A stretch of 64,000 bases of DNA. Source: JAVBLP01 sp031553505. GTDB lineage: Bacteria > Elusimicrobiota > Endomicrobiia > Endomicrobiales > Endomicrobiaceae. This document shows positions 7,149 through 16,327 of this stretch, piece by piece (positions within the stretch are counted from its first letter, which is position 1; each line of letters starts with the position of its first letter). A model generated the notes under the pieces. It was not told the DNA's origin, searched no databases, and was given only the letters and a program-made list of their open reading frames with translations. The stretch covers positions 1 through 64,000 of the forward strand of contig JAVBLP010000007.1 of NCBI GenBank assembly GCA_031553505.1, given 5' to 3'. A program made the position numbers and the translations under genes.

Positions 7149-9229
7149 AAAAATATCAGGTTTTCACATTAATTGCATTAATGTTTGCGACGGTTTTTGT
7201 ATTCTATCCGGTATTGAAAGCTGATTTTATTGATTTGGATGACGCTGTTTTAGTATCGGAAAATGCGAAAATACAATCGCTTAATTTACAAAATATTTTT
7301 CAGAAGCATTACGGCCTTTTTCACCCAATAGTCAACCTTTCCTACGCATTAGAATATCACTTTTTTGGAAATGATCCGTATTTTTACCATGCAGATAACC
7401 TTATACTGCACCTTATTAACATTTTATTGGTCTTTTTTATATTCTTTGCGGTTACTAAAAGAAATTTTTTTATTTCTGTTTTTGTCGCTGTTATATTTGC
7501 CTGCCACCCGATGCATGTAGAGCCTGTCGCGTGGATAAGCGCCAGAAAAGACACTCTCTACGCGTTATTCTTTCTGTCTTCGTTGCTTTTATACATAAAA
7601 TCATTGGAGTCTGAAGGAAAAAAACGAATCATACGTTATATATTATCACTTGTGCTTTTTCTTTGCGCGTGCCTTTCAAAACCGATGGCGGTTACCCTTC
7701 CTTTTATCCTGATTCTTTTTGACTGGCTTACGGGAAAAAAATTTGACTTTAAATCTTTGTTAAGATATGTGCCGTTTGTGCTCGTAACGGTATTTTTTTC
7801 TGTTCTTGCGTATATTGTGTATTATGATAAACTGCCGTATTCATTTACCGGCTACTCATATTACATGAATTTTATAGCGGCTCATTTTAACGTATTATTT
7901 TATCTTGTAAAATTTATAATTCCTTCTGGCCTGGCTATCGCGTACCCTTATTTTCTTACGGCTGCGAATATAGATGCCGGTTTTGTAATGAAAGCACCTG
8001 CTCTTGTATACGCTCTTATACTTCTCTCCTTTTTCAGCATTAAATATACAAAAAAGATATTTTTCGGTTTTATTTTTTTTATACTCACATTGCTGCCGTC
8101 CATTAACATTATTCCGGTAGGGATTTCGCCGACCGCCGACAGGTATACATATATACCTTTCATCGGGCTTGCTTACATAGCCGCTTGCGCGGTATATTTT
8201 ATTTACGGAAAACTGCGCGTAAAATACTTGAAAAGAGTTTTTACGGTTTTAGTGTGCTGCGCCTTTGCAGTTATGTTGATTCAAAGCAATTTACAGGCGC
8301 AAAAATGGGAAAACAGTGATGTTCTTTTTGAAGACCAAATAAAAAAATATCCCGGTGAATCTAAGATTTTATACGACACATTGGGAGACAGTTATATGAT
8401 GAAAGGAGATTTGAAAAAAGCTGAAAAATATATATTGGAAGCTGAAAGAATTTCTTCGGCCGGCGAAGTTTTAACTTCGTTGGGCAGGCTTAAGATGCTT
8501 CAGGAAAGATATCAAGAAGCCCTTAAATACTATTCGAAAGTCGTTTATCCGCATCAAAACGCGTATATTGCGTATTTAGACAGCGTAGAAATATATAATA
8601 AATTAGGCGATAATGATAAATCATTGGAATTGCTTCGGGAAATGCTGCCGTTTGCCGAAGATCCGCAAAAAATATATTACCTGACTGCTCTTTTCAATTT
8701 TCATATGGGGAATTTGGATTTGGCTTTGGAAAATATTGGGAAAGCTAAAACATTTAGGCCTCTTACACCTTCTATAGTGATCTTGTATGCGGAAATTATT
8801 GATAAAAAAGATGGTTATGAGGCTGCAAGAAGTGCATATTTTGAAGCGCTGAAAGAATTTCCAGATGATGCAGCTGTTTTGAATGCCTTTGGGAATTTTT
8901 ATTATGATAACGGTTTTGACAGCGCCGCTTTGGTTTTGTTTAAAAAAGGAGCTGAACTGTTTCCTGAAAACTATCTGTTTCATGATGCGATAGGGAATAT
9001 TTATTCTTTGGATTTAGACTATAATGCCGCTGTAATTGAATATACAAGGGCATTATTGTCAAAAAATGATTATGCAATATCATATTTTCACAGGGCCGCT
9101 GCCAGTTTTGAGTTAAAAAGATATGAAGAAGCCCGTGAAGATGCGTTGAAGGCGCAAAGCCTTGGTTTTAAGCTGCCGGAAGATTTTATACGTATGCTTA
9201 AAATTGAAACTGGAATACTAAAAATATGA
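7145..9229 (+). CDS. Polytopic membrane protein with TPR repeats, TMTC/PMT-like, copy 1
   Basis: About 400 N-terminal residues form many hydrophobic helices; the last 290 are tetratricopeptide-like repeats. After the first helix comes FYPVLKADFIDLDD, then an HPIVNLSYALEYHFFG segment and ACHPMHVEPVAWISARKD. This layout resembles TMTC-type protein O-mannosyltransferases and the PMT/GT39 superfamily, where an acidic pair in the first outer loop is catalytic. I infer a lipid-linked sugar transferase acting outside the inner membrane, but the substrate is unknown. I use the ATG at 7145 because it overlaps the thyX stop and aligns with the paralogue; an in-frame ATG at 7070 would run 75 bases into thyX. 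Confidence 0.7.
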   Translation: MKKYQVFTLIALMFATVFVFYPVLKADFIDLDDAVLVSENAKIQSLNLQNIFQKHYGLFHPIVNLSYALEYHFFGNDPYFYHADNLILHLINILLVFFIFFAVTKRNFFISVFVAVIFACHPMHVEPVAWISARKDTLYALFFLSSLLLYIKSLESEGKKRIIRYILSLVLFLCACLSKPMAVTLPFILILFDWLTGKKFDFKSLLRYVPFVLVTVFFSVLAYIVYYDKLPYSFTGYSYYMNFIAAHFNVLFYLVKFIIPSGLAIAYPYFLTAANIDAGFVMKAPALVYALILLSFFSIKYTKKIFFGFIFFILTLLPSINIIPVGISPTADRYTYIPFIGLAYIAACAVYFIYGKLRVKYLKRVFTVLVCCAFAVMLIQSNLQAQKWENSDVLFEDQIKKYPGESKILYDTLGDSYMMKGDLKKAEKYILEAERISSAGEVLTSLGRLKMLQERYQEALKYYSKVVYPHQNAYIAYLDSVEIYNKLGDNDKSLELLREMLPFAEDPQKIYYLTALFNFHMGNLDLALENIGKAKTFRPLTPSIVILYAEIIDKKDGYEAARSAYFEALKEFPDDAAVLNAFGNFYYDNGFDSAALVLFKKGAELFPENYLFHDAIGNIYSLDLDYNAAVIEYTRALLSKNDYAISYFHRAAASFELKRYEEAREDALKAQSLGFKLPEDFIRMLKIETGILKI

Positions 9230-11328
9230 AAAAAATAAAAAAATACCAGAAAGCTTTGCTAATGTTTATGTTAATTGTAACGGCTGTTACATTTTACCCG
9301 GTTTTGAATGCCGATTTTATAAATTATGATGACACTGTAATGATTACAGGAAATTGGAAAATAAAATCTTTAGCTACAGACAATCTTAAAGCTATGTTTT
9401 TTGATATGCATGAAAGACTTTATCATCCGTTAGTAAGCATATCATACGCTTTGGAATATCATTTTTTTGGGGAAGACCCGTATTTTTACCATGCCGTCAA
9501 CCTTATTTTGCATCTGCTTAATGTTTTACTTGTATTTTTTATTTTTTTTAAACTTACAAAGGGAAATTTTCCAGTATCTTTTATAACTGCGTTTATATTT
9601 GCCTGCCACCCTTTACACGTTGAAGCTGTGGCATGGGTAAGCGCCAGGAAAGATATTCTATACGCTTTTTTCTTTTTATGTTCGATATTAGCTTATATCA
9701 ATTCTGATAAGCAAAAAAATATTCTTTATTTAATCTCTTTGCTTATGTTTGCTTTTTCATGTTTGTCAAAACCCGCGGCTGTTATTTTTCCTATTGTTTT
9801 GGTACTCATAGATTGGTTTCAGGGAAGCAAATTTCAAGCTAAATCTTTTGTTAAATATGCCCCTTTCTTCTTGATTGCGTTGATTTTCGCATTTTTTACT
9901 TTAAACGGCTACTATTTAGATTCTGAAAAATCTACTATTTCCCATGGGGCGTTGTCGGCGAATATGATGCAAGCCCATTTTAATATATTGTTTTATATAT
10001 TTAAATTTATTTACCCTGCAAAGCTTTCAATTATTTATCCTAATTTGGCCTCATCTTTGCGGATAGCGGCGGGAATTTTTGTGGTATATATATCGTTATT
10101 TGCTTGTTTTATAAGCCTTAAATATACAAAAAAGGTTACGTTCGCGTTTTTGTTTTTTATTATAACCCTTTTGCCTATGCTTAGCATACTGCCTATAGGA
10201 GATGCTTATGTCGCTGACAGATACGTGTATATTCCGCTTATAGGTCTTTGCTATCTTGCGGCAATAATATTTGTTTATGCGTATAAAAAAATCAAAAATA
10301 GCGGATTTAAAAAAATTGCCGCTGCCATTTTGGCAGTTTTAATGCTTACTATGTGCGTTGTAAGCCATACCAGGGCGACAGATTGGAAAGATTCCGGAAC
10401 GATTTTTGACAGTTTAATACAAAACTATCAAGGTAAAATTTCGCTTGCTTATGCTTTGAGAGGGGTGCATTATGCTGAAAATAAAGGCAATATTCAAATT
10501 GCCGAACAGGATATGGATGACGCTCTTAAAATAAATCCTTTTCTTCCTGTTGCCCTTTATTATCAAGGGAAGTTTAAAATGCGCCGGAATGATTATGAAG
10601 GCGCTTTAAAATCATATAAAAAATATTTTGAGAGTTGTTTTGATGAACCAAACATGTTAAGCGCTTATTTGGATATTGCCGCTATATACGGTCAGAAAAA
10701 TGATGAAGATAAAGTGCATAAAGTTTATAATGCCGCTTTAAATAAATACGGTTTATCCGCATACGCCAAAGCTCTTATTTATAATAATCTTGGCGTTTAT
10801 TATATGAACAAGCTGGAATATGAAAAAGCAATAAGTTATATAACAAAGGCAAAAGAATTCAATCCGGAACAGGAAGTTTCTTATTTAGCCCTGGGGGAAA
10901 TATATAAAAATAAGAATGAATTTAATGCTGCGATAAATGAATATATAGAAAGCATTAAAAGGATTGGTGGCAGAAAAGAATCACTTTTGCAGCTAGGGAG
11001 CGCTTATTTTGACACGGGCCGCTATAATGAAGCATTTGAAATTTTTTTATATATGAAAAAATTATTTCCGGAAGATTATAGAATTTATGATTTTTTGGGT
11101 AATCTTCATGCATTAAAAGGAGATTATAAAAATGCTGTTATAATGTATACAAAATCACTTTTAATAAATAATAACTATTCAAATGCATATTTTCACAGGG
11201 CTGCTGCCAGTTTTGAGTTAAAAAGATATGAAAAAGCCCTTAAAGACGCGTTGACGGCAAAAAAACTTGGATTTGAGCTTCCTGCCGATTTTATCCGTAT
11301 GTTTGCAGAAAAAGGGCTGATTTTATAA
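9226..11328 (+). CDS. Polytopic membrane protein with TPR repeats, TMTC/PMT-like, copy 2
   Basis: Tandem paralogue of the preceding gene, 700 residues. It has the same helices, the acidic pair in FINYDD, HPLVSISYALEYHFFG, and ACHPLHVEAVAWVSARKD. The C-terminal half carries TPR repeats and ends almost identically in both copies (FHRAAASFELKRYE, then a final FIRM). Its ATG overlaps the stop of copy 1 (ATGA). The membrane halves are more alike than the TPR halves, suggesting that the two transferases share chemistry but bind different partners. Function remains inferred. Confidence 0.7.
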   Translation: MKKIKKYQKALLMFMLIVTAVTFYPVLNADFINYDDTVMITGNWKIKSLATDNLKAMFFDMHERLYHPLVSISYALEYHFFGEDPYFYHAVNLILHLLNVLLVFFIFFKLTKGNFPVSFITAFIFACHPLHVEAVAWVSARKDILYAFFFLCSILAYINSDKQKNILYLISLLMFAFSCLSKPAAVIFPIVLVLIDWFQGSKFQAKSFVKYAPFFLIALIFAFFTLNGYYLDSEKSTISHGALSANMMQAHFNILFYIFKFIYPAKLSIIYPNLASSLRIAAGIFVVYISLFACFISLKYTKKVTFAFLFFIITLLPMLSILPIGDAYVADRYVYIPLIGLCYLAAIIFVYAYKKIKNSGFKKIAAAILAVLMLTMCVVSHTRATDWKDSGTIFDSLIQNYQGKISLAYALRGVHYAENKGNIQIAEQDMDDALKINPFLPVALYYQGKFKMRRNDYEGALKSYKKYFESCFDEPNMLSAYLDIAAIYGQKNDEDKVHKVYNAALNKYGLSAYAKALIYNNLGVYYMNKLEYEKAISYITKAKEFNPEQEVSYLALGEIYKNKNEFNAAINEYIESIKRIGGRKESLLQLGSAYFDTGRYNEAFEIFLYMKKLFPEDYRIYDFLGNLHALKGDYKNAVIMYTKSLLINNNYSNAYFHRAAASFELKRYEKALKDALTAKKLGFELPADFIRMFAEKGLIL

Positions 11329-11361
11329 ACTTATATTAAATTTATTATTTGGGAGATGGCG

Positions 11362-12528
11362 ATGCATGAGATATTTGGATTTTTAATGGCTTTAGTAATT
11401 ATCCTGGTTACGGCGAAAATTTTTGGCGAAATAGCGGTCAAGTTCGGGCAAAGCGGCATAGTCGGCGAACTTTTAGCCGGCGTTATAATAGGTCCCAGCG
11501 TTTTTGGATGGGTTACCGAAACGCCAATACTTGTAAGCATTTCAGAATTAGGCGCTATAATTCTTTTGTTTGAAGTCGGCCTTTCTACGGATATTAAAGA
11601 GTTCATAAAAACCGGCGGCTGGGCCGTTGCAGTTGCCATAATCGGTGTTGTTTTGCCGTACTTTTTTGGTTATTACACATTTATATGGTTTGGTATGGAC
11701 CCGCATCAGGCGATTTTTGCCGGCGCCGTGCTCACGGCGACTTCCGTAGGCATCACGGCAAGGGTCTTACGCGATTTAAAAAAGCTTGAAAGCGAAGAAG
11801 CAAAGGTAATTCTGGGCGCCGCGGTTATTGATGACGTTATAGGGCTTACGATACTTGCCGTAGTGCTAAAACTTGTTGCTGGAGACAGCGTTACGGTCGG
11901 CACGATAGCGGCAATAAGCGGAACCGCGGTCGGTTTTCTTGTTTTTGCCGTTATTGCTGGGCTCCTTATCGCGCCCACCGTGTTTAAGTATGTCTCTAAA
12001 ATGAAGCAGGAAAACATAGTTTTTGTAGCAGGTTTTGCTTTCTGTCTTTTAATTTCGGCTCTTTCTTCAAAATTCGGGCTTGCTCCTATTGTAGGCGCTT
12101 TTGCGGCCGGGCTTGTGCTTGCAAGCACTAAACAAGGGTCAGAAATAAAGAAAGATTTAAAGCCGCTGTCAGCATTTTTTGTCCCGATATTTTTTGTTTT
12201 AATGGGGACAAACGTTAAACTCGGCACTTTCAATCCGTTTGTACCAGAAAACAAAATAATACTTCTTCTGACTGCCGTCTTATTTGCTGTTGCGTTTATA
12301 GGCAAAGTTTCAGCCGGTTTTGTGGTATTTAAAAAAGGCGTCAATAAGCTGCTTATAGGTGCAGGTATGGTGCCAAGAGGCGAAGTAGGCCTGATATTTG
12401 CGGGAATCGGGCTTAGGAGTGATGTTTTTGGTTCAAATGAATACAGTGCATTGGTTGCGGTTATAATGCTTACTACTTTTATAACGCCTTTTATTCTTAA
12501 ATATCTGATTTCAAAAGACAAAAATTAA
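11362..12528 (+). CDS. CPA2-family monovalent cation/proton antiporter
   Basis: Integral membrane exchanger of about 12 helices, 388 residues, with no C-terminal TrkA-N domain. Features are GIVGELLAGVIIGPSVFG near the start, a central TATSVGITARVL unwound-helix segment, and the ion-binding Asp pair in AAVIDDVIGL. The double Asp (as in NapA/NhaA) favours electrogenic Na+/H+ exchange over KefB-type K+ efflux, but the ion cannot be fixed from sequence. Two in-frame ATGs exist at 11356 and 11362. GGGAG at 11351-11355 touches the first and is six bases from the second, so I chose 11362. Confidence 0.85.
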   Translation: MHEIFGFLMALVIILVTAKIFGEIAVKFGQSGIVGELLAGVIIGPSVFGWVTETPILVSISELGAIILLFEVGLSTDIKEFIKTGGWAVAVAIIGVVLPYFFGYYTFIWFGMDPHQAIFAGAVLTATSVGITARVLRDLKKLESEEAKVILGAAVIDDVIGLTILAVVLKLVAGDSVTVGTIAAISGTAVGFLVFAVIAGLLIAPTVFKYVSKMKQENIVFVAGFAFCLLISALSSKFGLAPIVGAFAAGLVLASTKQGSEIKKDLKPLSAFFVPIFFVLMGTNVKLGTFNPFVPENKIILLLTAVLFAVAFIGKVSAGFVVFKKGVNKLLIGAGMVPRGEVGLIFAGIGLRSDVFGSNEYSALVAVIMLTTFITPFILKYLISKDKN

Positions 12529-12540
12529 AAAGAGGAAAAA

Positions 12541-13062
12541 ATGAAAAAAATTTTGATTTTTACCGTTTTTTTGTCATTACTTTTAAATACATCTTTGATT
12601 TTTGCCCAGCAAGATTATGAAAATGAAAATTCTGAAACCGTTTTAGAAGACGCTTATGAGGTAGACACGCAGGATGTCCGCCTTGATGACACATATGACA
12701 GATCCATGAAAGAAGATGAATCTGATGCAAAAATCAATACTGCTTATATACCGCAGCCCGCCGCCGCGCAGCCGGCAAAGTCAAAAACAAGCGGGCAGCC
12801 GGTTGTCGCGCATAAAGTTCAGTCCACGTACAGCTCATTTTTTGAAATTAAAATTGTTAAAAAAATAGCCGGAGCGATAAGCTACGCATGGCAAAAAATA
12901 AAGGATTTTTTTAACAGCCTTCCGGGAATAAGGCATTATAATGAATCGATTTACTCCCGTGAAAACTATAGAAAAGAGATGCGTAAGATGGGGGGCGAGT
13001 ACAAACCCCATATGAATAAAGAGAACGCGGGCGTTGCCGCGGTCAAAAAAGGTTTAAACTAA
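12541..13062 (+). CDS. Secreted hypothetical protein
   Basis: I do not recognise this 173-residue protein. Residues 1-22 form a signal peptide ending IFA-QQ. The middle is acidic and then rich in Ala, Pro and Lys (residues about 76-95). The C-terminal third holds an amphipathic stretch (KIAGAISYAWQKIKDFF) and a basic tail. It begins 12 bases after the antiporter stop behind AAGAGGAAA, so it is probably co-transcribed. A periplasmic or envelope location is likely. Confidence 0.75.
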   Translation: MKKILIFTVFLSLLLNTSLIFAQQDYENENSETVLEDAYEVDTQDVRLDDTYDRSMKEDESDAKINTAYIPQPAAAQPAKSKTSGQPVVAHKVQSTYSSFFEIKIVKKIAGAISYAWQKIKDFFNSLPGIRHYNESIYSRENYRKEMRKMGGEYKPHMNKENAGVAAVKKGLN

Positions 13063-13105
13063 TAGCGATAACCGCCAACTTTTATAAACTGCTTCAAAAT
13101 TCCGC

Positions 13106-13135
13106 TTGACACTACAACCGGTAGATTGTTAGAAT
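13106..13135 (+). promoter_or_regulatory. Promoter with internal palindrome, upstream of nrdR (distal)
   Basis: TTGACA (13106-13111), 18-bp spacer, TAGAAT (13130-13135). The spacer holds the near-palindrome CTACAACCGGTAG (13112-13124), a position where a repressor would block polymerase. NrdR operators are typically AT-centred ACAC...GTGT palindromes, so the match is loose. Confidence 0.5.
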
Positions 13136-13191
13136 CATCCCAATAGAATATATAGTTTTTTAATTGAAAAATATTTGAAAAATTTTTCTGA

Positions 13192-13239
13192 TTGACAAAG
13201 CTACCCGTATGTTGTAACATTACCGGCGCCACAACCCGT
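13192..13239 (+). promoter_or_regulatory. Proximal nrdR promoter and second operator-like word
   Basis: TTGACA (13192-13197) with a 17-bp spacer to TAACAT (13215-13220). Just downstream is CACAACCCGTAGTG (13230-13243 region), which repeats the ACAACC(G/C)GTAG word found in the distal promoter. Two similar words about 115 bases apart suggest a shared regulator. Confidence 0.45.
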
Positions 13240-13267
13240 AGTGAAAAATAAAAATAAGAGTGAACCA

Positions 13268-13747
13268 ATGAAATGTCCTTTTTGCGGAAGTTTTCAGGAT
13301 CAGGTTCTTGATTCCCGCCCGATTGAACATACCTCGGCTGTCAGAAGGCGCAGAGAGTGTTCAGAATGTAAAAAAAGGTATACAACATTTGAAAGGCCGG
13401 AAGAAATATCGCTTATGGTCGTTAAATCAGACCAGAGCAGAGAGCCTTTTGACCGCAAAAAAGTTACCGCGGGTATAGACAGGGCCTGCAGAAAGAGGCC
13501 CGTTTCGGTAGAAACTATAGATAAAATCGCTTCTGAGATAGAAAATGAGCTTATGGGCGAATATGTTATGGAAATCCCGTCTACTATAATAGGACAGAAG
13601 ATTTTAGACAAGCTTTGGGATATAGATTTGGTGGCATATATAAGATTTGCATCGGTTTACCGCAAGTTTGGGGACGTTGATACGTTTATGGAAGAGCTTA
13701 AAAAGCTTAAAAAAGAACATACAAAACGGCAGAAAGGCAATAAATAG
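13268..13747 (+). CDS. nrdR: Transcriptional repressor NrdR
   Basis: Senses ATP/dATP and represses ribonucleotide reductase genes by binding NrdR boxes. The zinc ribbon uses Cys3, Cys6, Cys31 and Cys34 (MKCPFCG ... RECSECKKRYTTFE), followed by the ATP-cone domain at residues about 49-139. At 159 residues it has the usual length. I start at the ATG of MKCPFCG; the same frame is open back to 13241, but that would add an unusual nine-residue lead. It lies immediately before nrdJ, its expected target. Confidence 0.95.
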   Translation: MKCPFCGSFQDQVLDSRPIEHTSAVRRRRECSECKKRYTTFERPEEISLMVVKSDQSREPFDRKKVTAGIDRACRKRPVSVETIDKIASEIENELMGEYVMEIPSTIIGQKILDKLWDIDLVAYIRFASVYRKFGDVDTFMEELKKLKKEHTKRQKGNK

Positions 13748-13765
13748 AGGCCATGGCATTGTAAA

Positions 13766-13783
13766 GCCGCGTTAAAGCGCGGT
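13766..13783 (+). other. GC-rich hairpin between nrdR and nrdJ
   Basis: CCGCG (13767-13771) and CGCGG (13778-13782) pair across a TTAAAG loop, with a G-T pair outside. No U-run follows, so it is more likely an intercistronic stability structure than a terminator. Confidence 0.4.
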
Positions 13784-13840
13784 AACAACAGGCACAATAC
13801 AATAAAATATAGAAACAAAGTATAAAAGTGGGAGGCAGCA

Positions 13841-16153
13841 ATGGCACAAAACACAAAAGAAGAACTTATTTCGGAACATGGCGCGAAGCTTGAAAAAAAC
13901 GCATTAACGGTTCTTCAGAAAAGGTATTTGAAGAAGAACGATAACGGCGAACCGGTAGAAAAACCTGAAGATTTGTTTTACAGGGTTGCCGAAAATATAG
14001 CGCAGGCGGATAAAATCTACGATAAAGACGCCGATACGGCGGCTTTGACAAAAGAATTTTATCTTGCGATGTCATCTTTAGACTTTCTTCCAAATTCACC
14101 TACGCTTATGAACGCAGGCAGGGTTATGCAGCAGCTTTCGGCGTGTTTTGTGCTTCCCATAGAAGATTCCATGGATTCTATTTTCGAAACTTTAAAAAAT
14201 ACCGCACTTATTCATAAATCAGGCGGCGGAACAGGCTTTTCTTTTTCAAGGCTCCGCCCAAAACAGGATACCGTAAAAACCACAAGCGGCGTTTCTTCAG
14301 GGCCGGTATCGTTTATGCAGGTTTTTAATGCCGCGACGGAAGCAATAAAGCAGGGCGGTACAAGGCGAGGCGCAAACATGGGTATGCTTCGTGTGGACCA
14401 TCCGGACATTTTGGAGTTTATAACCTGCAAAGATAAAAACGACAGCTTAAATAATTTTAATATTTCAGTCGCGGTTACCAAAGAGTTCATGGACGCTTTG
14501 GAAGATGACGAAGATTATAATCTTTATAACCCGAGAAACGGCGAGGTGGCGGGAAAACTTAATGCTAAAGAAGTGTTCAATAAAATAGTCGATCAGGCAT
14601 GGAAAAACGGCGAGCCCGGCATAGTTTTTATAGACAGAATGAATGACGGCAACCCTACGCCTGCCGTAGGTATGATAGAATCCACAAATCCTTGCGGTGA
14701 GCAGCCGCTTCTCCCTTACGAATCGTGCAATCTCGGTTCTATAAATTTAGGGCACTTTGTAAAAGACGGCGATGTTGACTGGGACAGGCTTGAAAAGACG
14801 ATTAGAACAGGCGTACATTTCCTTGATAACGTTATCGACATGAATAACTATCCTATACAAAAAATCGGCGAAACCACGCGCTCTAACAGAAAAATAGGGC
14901 TTGGCATAATGGGCTGGGCTGATATGCTTTTGTACATGAACATACCTTACGGCTCGCACGAATCTTTGATACTTGCCGAAAAGCTTATGGGTTTTGTGCA
15001 GTTGAAATCCCACGAAGCCTCAGAAGAACTTGCCCTTAAAAGAGGTGCTTTCCCTAACTTTAAAAACAGCATATACGCAAAAGGCAATCCTATAAGAAAC
15101 GCGACAACGACTACAATAGCCCCTACGGGCACTATCGGCATAATTGCCGCCGCTTCCGGCGGGATTGAGCCTCACTTCGCGCTTGTTTACAAAAGGGCGC
15201 AGTGCCTGGACAATGAAGAAATGTTTGAAGTAAACCCTTACTTTGAAAAAGTTGCTAAAGAAAACGGTTTTTACTCGGCCGGGCTTATGGACACAATAGC
15301 CGAAAAAGGCACTCTTCACGGCATAAAAGAAGTTCCCGAAAAAATAAAGAAAGTTTTTGTAACTTCCCACGATATTACCCCGGAAGAACATATAAGAATG
15401 CAGGCGGCTTTCCAGAAATTTACGGATAATGCCGTTTCCAAAACCGTTAACTTCCCTAATGTCGCGACAAAAGAAGACGTTAAAAAAGTTTATATCCTTT
15501 CATATAAGATGGGCTGCAAAGGCGTAACGGTTTACCGCGACGGCAGCAGGGATTTGCAGGTTCTTAACCTTGCAAGCAAAAAAGACGCTCCCGTTCTTGA
15601 AGAAGTTAAAGAAAAGAAGCCGAGGACAAGGCCCAGAAAGACTTTCGGCTATACATATTTAATGCATACAGGCTGCGGAAAGATGTATGTTACCGTAAAT
15701 GAAGATGAAAGAGGCGCTTGCGAAATATTTACGCAGCTAGGCAAATCCGGCGGATGTACTTCATCTCAGGCGGAAGCGGTTGCAAGATTGATATCGCTTG
15801 CTTTGCGTACCGGTATAGACCAGCAGGAGATTATCAACCAGTTGAAAGGAATAAGGTGCCCTTCGCCGACTTTGGCGGAAGGCGGAGCGATACTTTCATG
15901 CGCGGACGCGGTGGCAAAAGCGCTTGAAGCGTATGCAAAAGAAAAGCAGACCCCCGCTTTGTTTACGCAGGCGGTTGTAAATTCAGAGCCTTATGCGCCT
16001 ATTGAACACCAGCCCGAACAAAAAACATATTCGTCAGACGCGAGCAATAATTTTTCAGGCTCATGTCCCCAGTGTCCGGAATGCGGAGAGATGTTGACGT
16101 TTGCCGAAGGCTGCGTTGTTTGCAGGGATTGCGGATACTCTAAGTGCTGGTAA
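13841..16153 (+). CDS. nrdJ: Adenosylcobalamin-dependent ribonucleoside-diphosphate reductase (class II)
   Basis: Reduces ribonucleotides to deoxyribonucleotides using a B12-derived radical, with or without oxygen. Visible features are SACFVLPIEDSMDSIF, HKSGGGTGFSFSRLRP, the active-site NPCGEQPLLPYESCNLGSINL region, and APTGTIGIIAAASGGIEP. The C-terminal part is a TSCPD-like domain plus a Cys-rich zinc ribbon (CPQCPECGEM ... CVVCRDCGYSKCW) that probably re-reduces the active site. There is no N-terminal ATP cone, so control may rest with NrdR. Length is 770 residues. The start follows a strong GGGAGG. No cobalamin riboswitch is visible upstream. Confidence 0.96.
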   Translation: MAQNTKEELISEHGAKLEKNALTVLQKRYLKKNDNGEPVEKPEDLFYRVAENIAQADKIYDKDADTAALTKEFYLAMSSLDFLPNSPTLMNAGRVMQQLSACFVLPIEDSMDSIFETLKNTALIHKSGGGTGFSFSRLRPKQDTVKTTSGVSSGPVSFMQVFNAATEAIKQGGTRRGANMGMLRVDHPDILEFITCKDKNDSLNNFNISVAVTKEFMDALEDDEDYNLYNPRNGEVAGKLNAKEVFNKIVDQAWKNGEPGIVFIDRMNDGNPTPAVGMIESTNPCGEQPLLPYESCNLGSINLGHFVKDGDVDWDRLEKTIRTGVHFLDNVIDMNNYPIQKIGETTRSNRKIGLGIMGWADMLLYMNIPYGSHESLILAEKLMGFVQLKSHEASEELALKRGAFPNFKNSIYAKGNPIRNATTTTIAPTGTIGIIAAASGGIEPHFALVYKRAQCLDNEEMFEVNPYFEKVAKENGFYSAGLMDTIAEKGTLHGIKEVPEKIKKVFVTSHDITPEEHIRMQAAFQKFTDNAVSKTVNFPNVATKEDVKKVYILSYKMGCKGVTVYRDGSRDLQVLNLASKKDAPVLEEVKEKKPRTRPRKTFGYTYLMHTGCGKMYVTVNEDERGACEIFTQLGKSGGCTSSQAEAVARLISLALRTGIDQQEIINQLKGIRCPSPTLAEGGAILSCADAVAKALEAYAKEKQTPALFTQAVVNSEPYAPIEHQPEQKTYSSDASNNFSGSCPQCPECGEMLTFAEGCVVCRDCGYSKCW

Positions 16154-16221
16154 TGTTTTTACTTTGTCTTTTGTGATTATGCTTTGTTGCTTCGCGGCTC
16201 ATTTGCGTTTTATAGGTGGTC

Positions 16222-16251
16222 ATTACGAGCCGCTGAAAGCGGCGTAGTAAT
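16222..16251 (+). repeat. REP-like palindromic element
   Basis: ATTAC-GA-GCCGC (16222-16233) and GCGGC-GTA-GTAAT pair around TGAAA in the 170-base gap between nrdJ and dcd. Similar ATTGCGAGC...GCAAT palindromes are scattered between genes in many bacteria. The rest of this gap shows nothing else I recognise. Confidence 0.6.
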
Positions 16252-16327
16252 CTAGATAAGTAAAATGTTTTTTCCGTTAGCTTTCGGGATTGATTTGTCG
16301 TTTCACTCTGTTTTATAAAGGTATTTT

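Noticed and set aside
11706..12521. 271-codon minus-strand open frame opposite the antiporter
   Set aside because: It lies entirely within a conserved membrane protein gene and its product shows no recognisable domain.
13059..13268. Minus-strand open frame over the nrdR promoter region
   Set aside because: No ribosome site and no recognisable product; the region is better explained by two promoters and operator-like words.
13784..13840. NrdR box upstream of nrdJ
   Set aside because: Only loose AT-rich similarity; no palindrome with the ACAC/GTGT ends was found.
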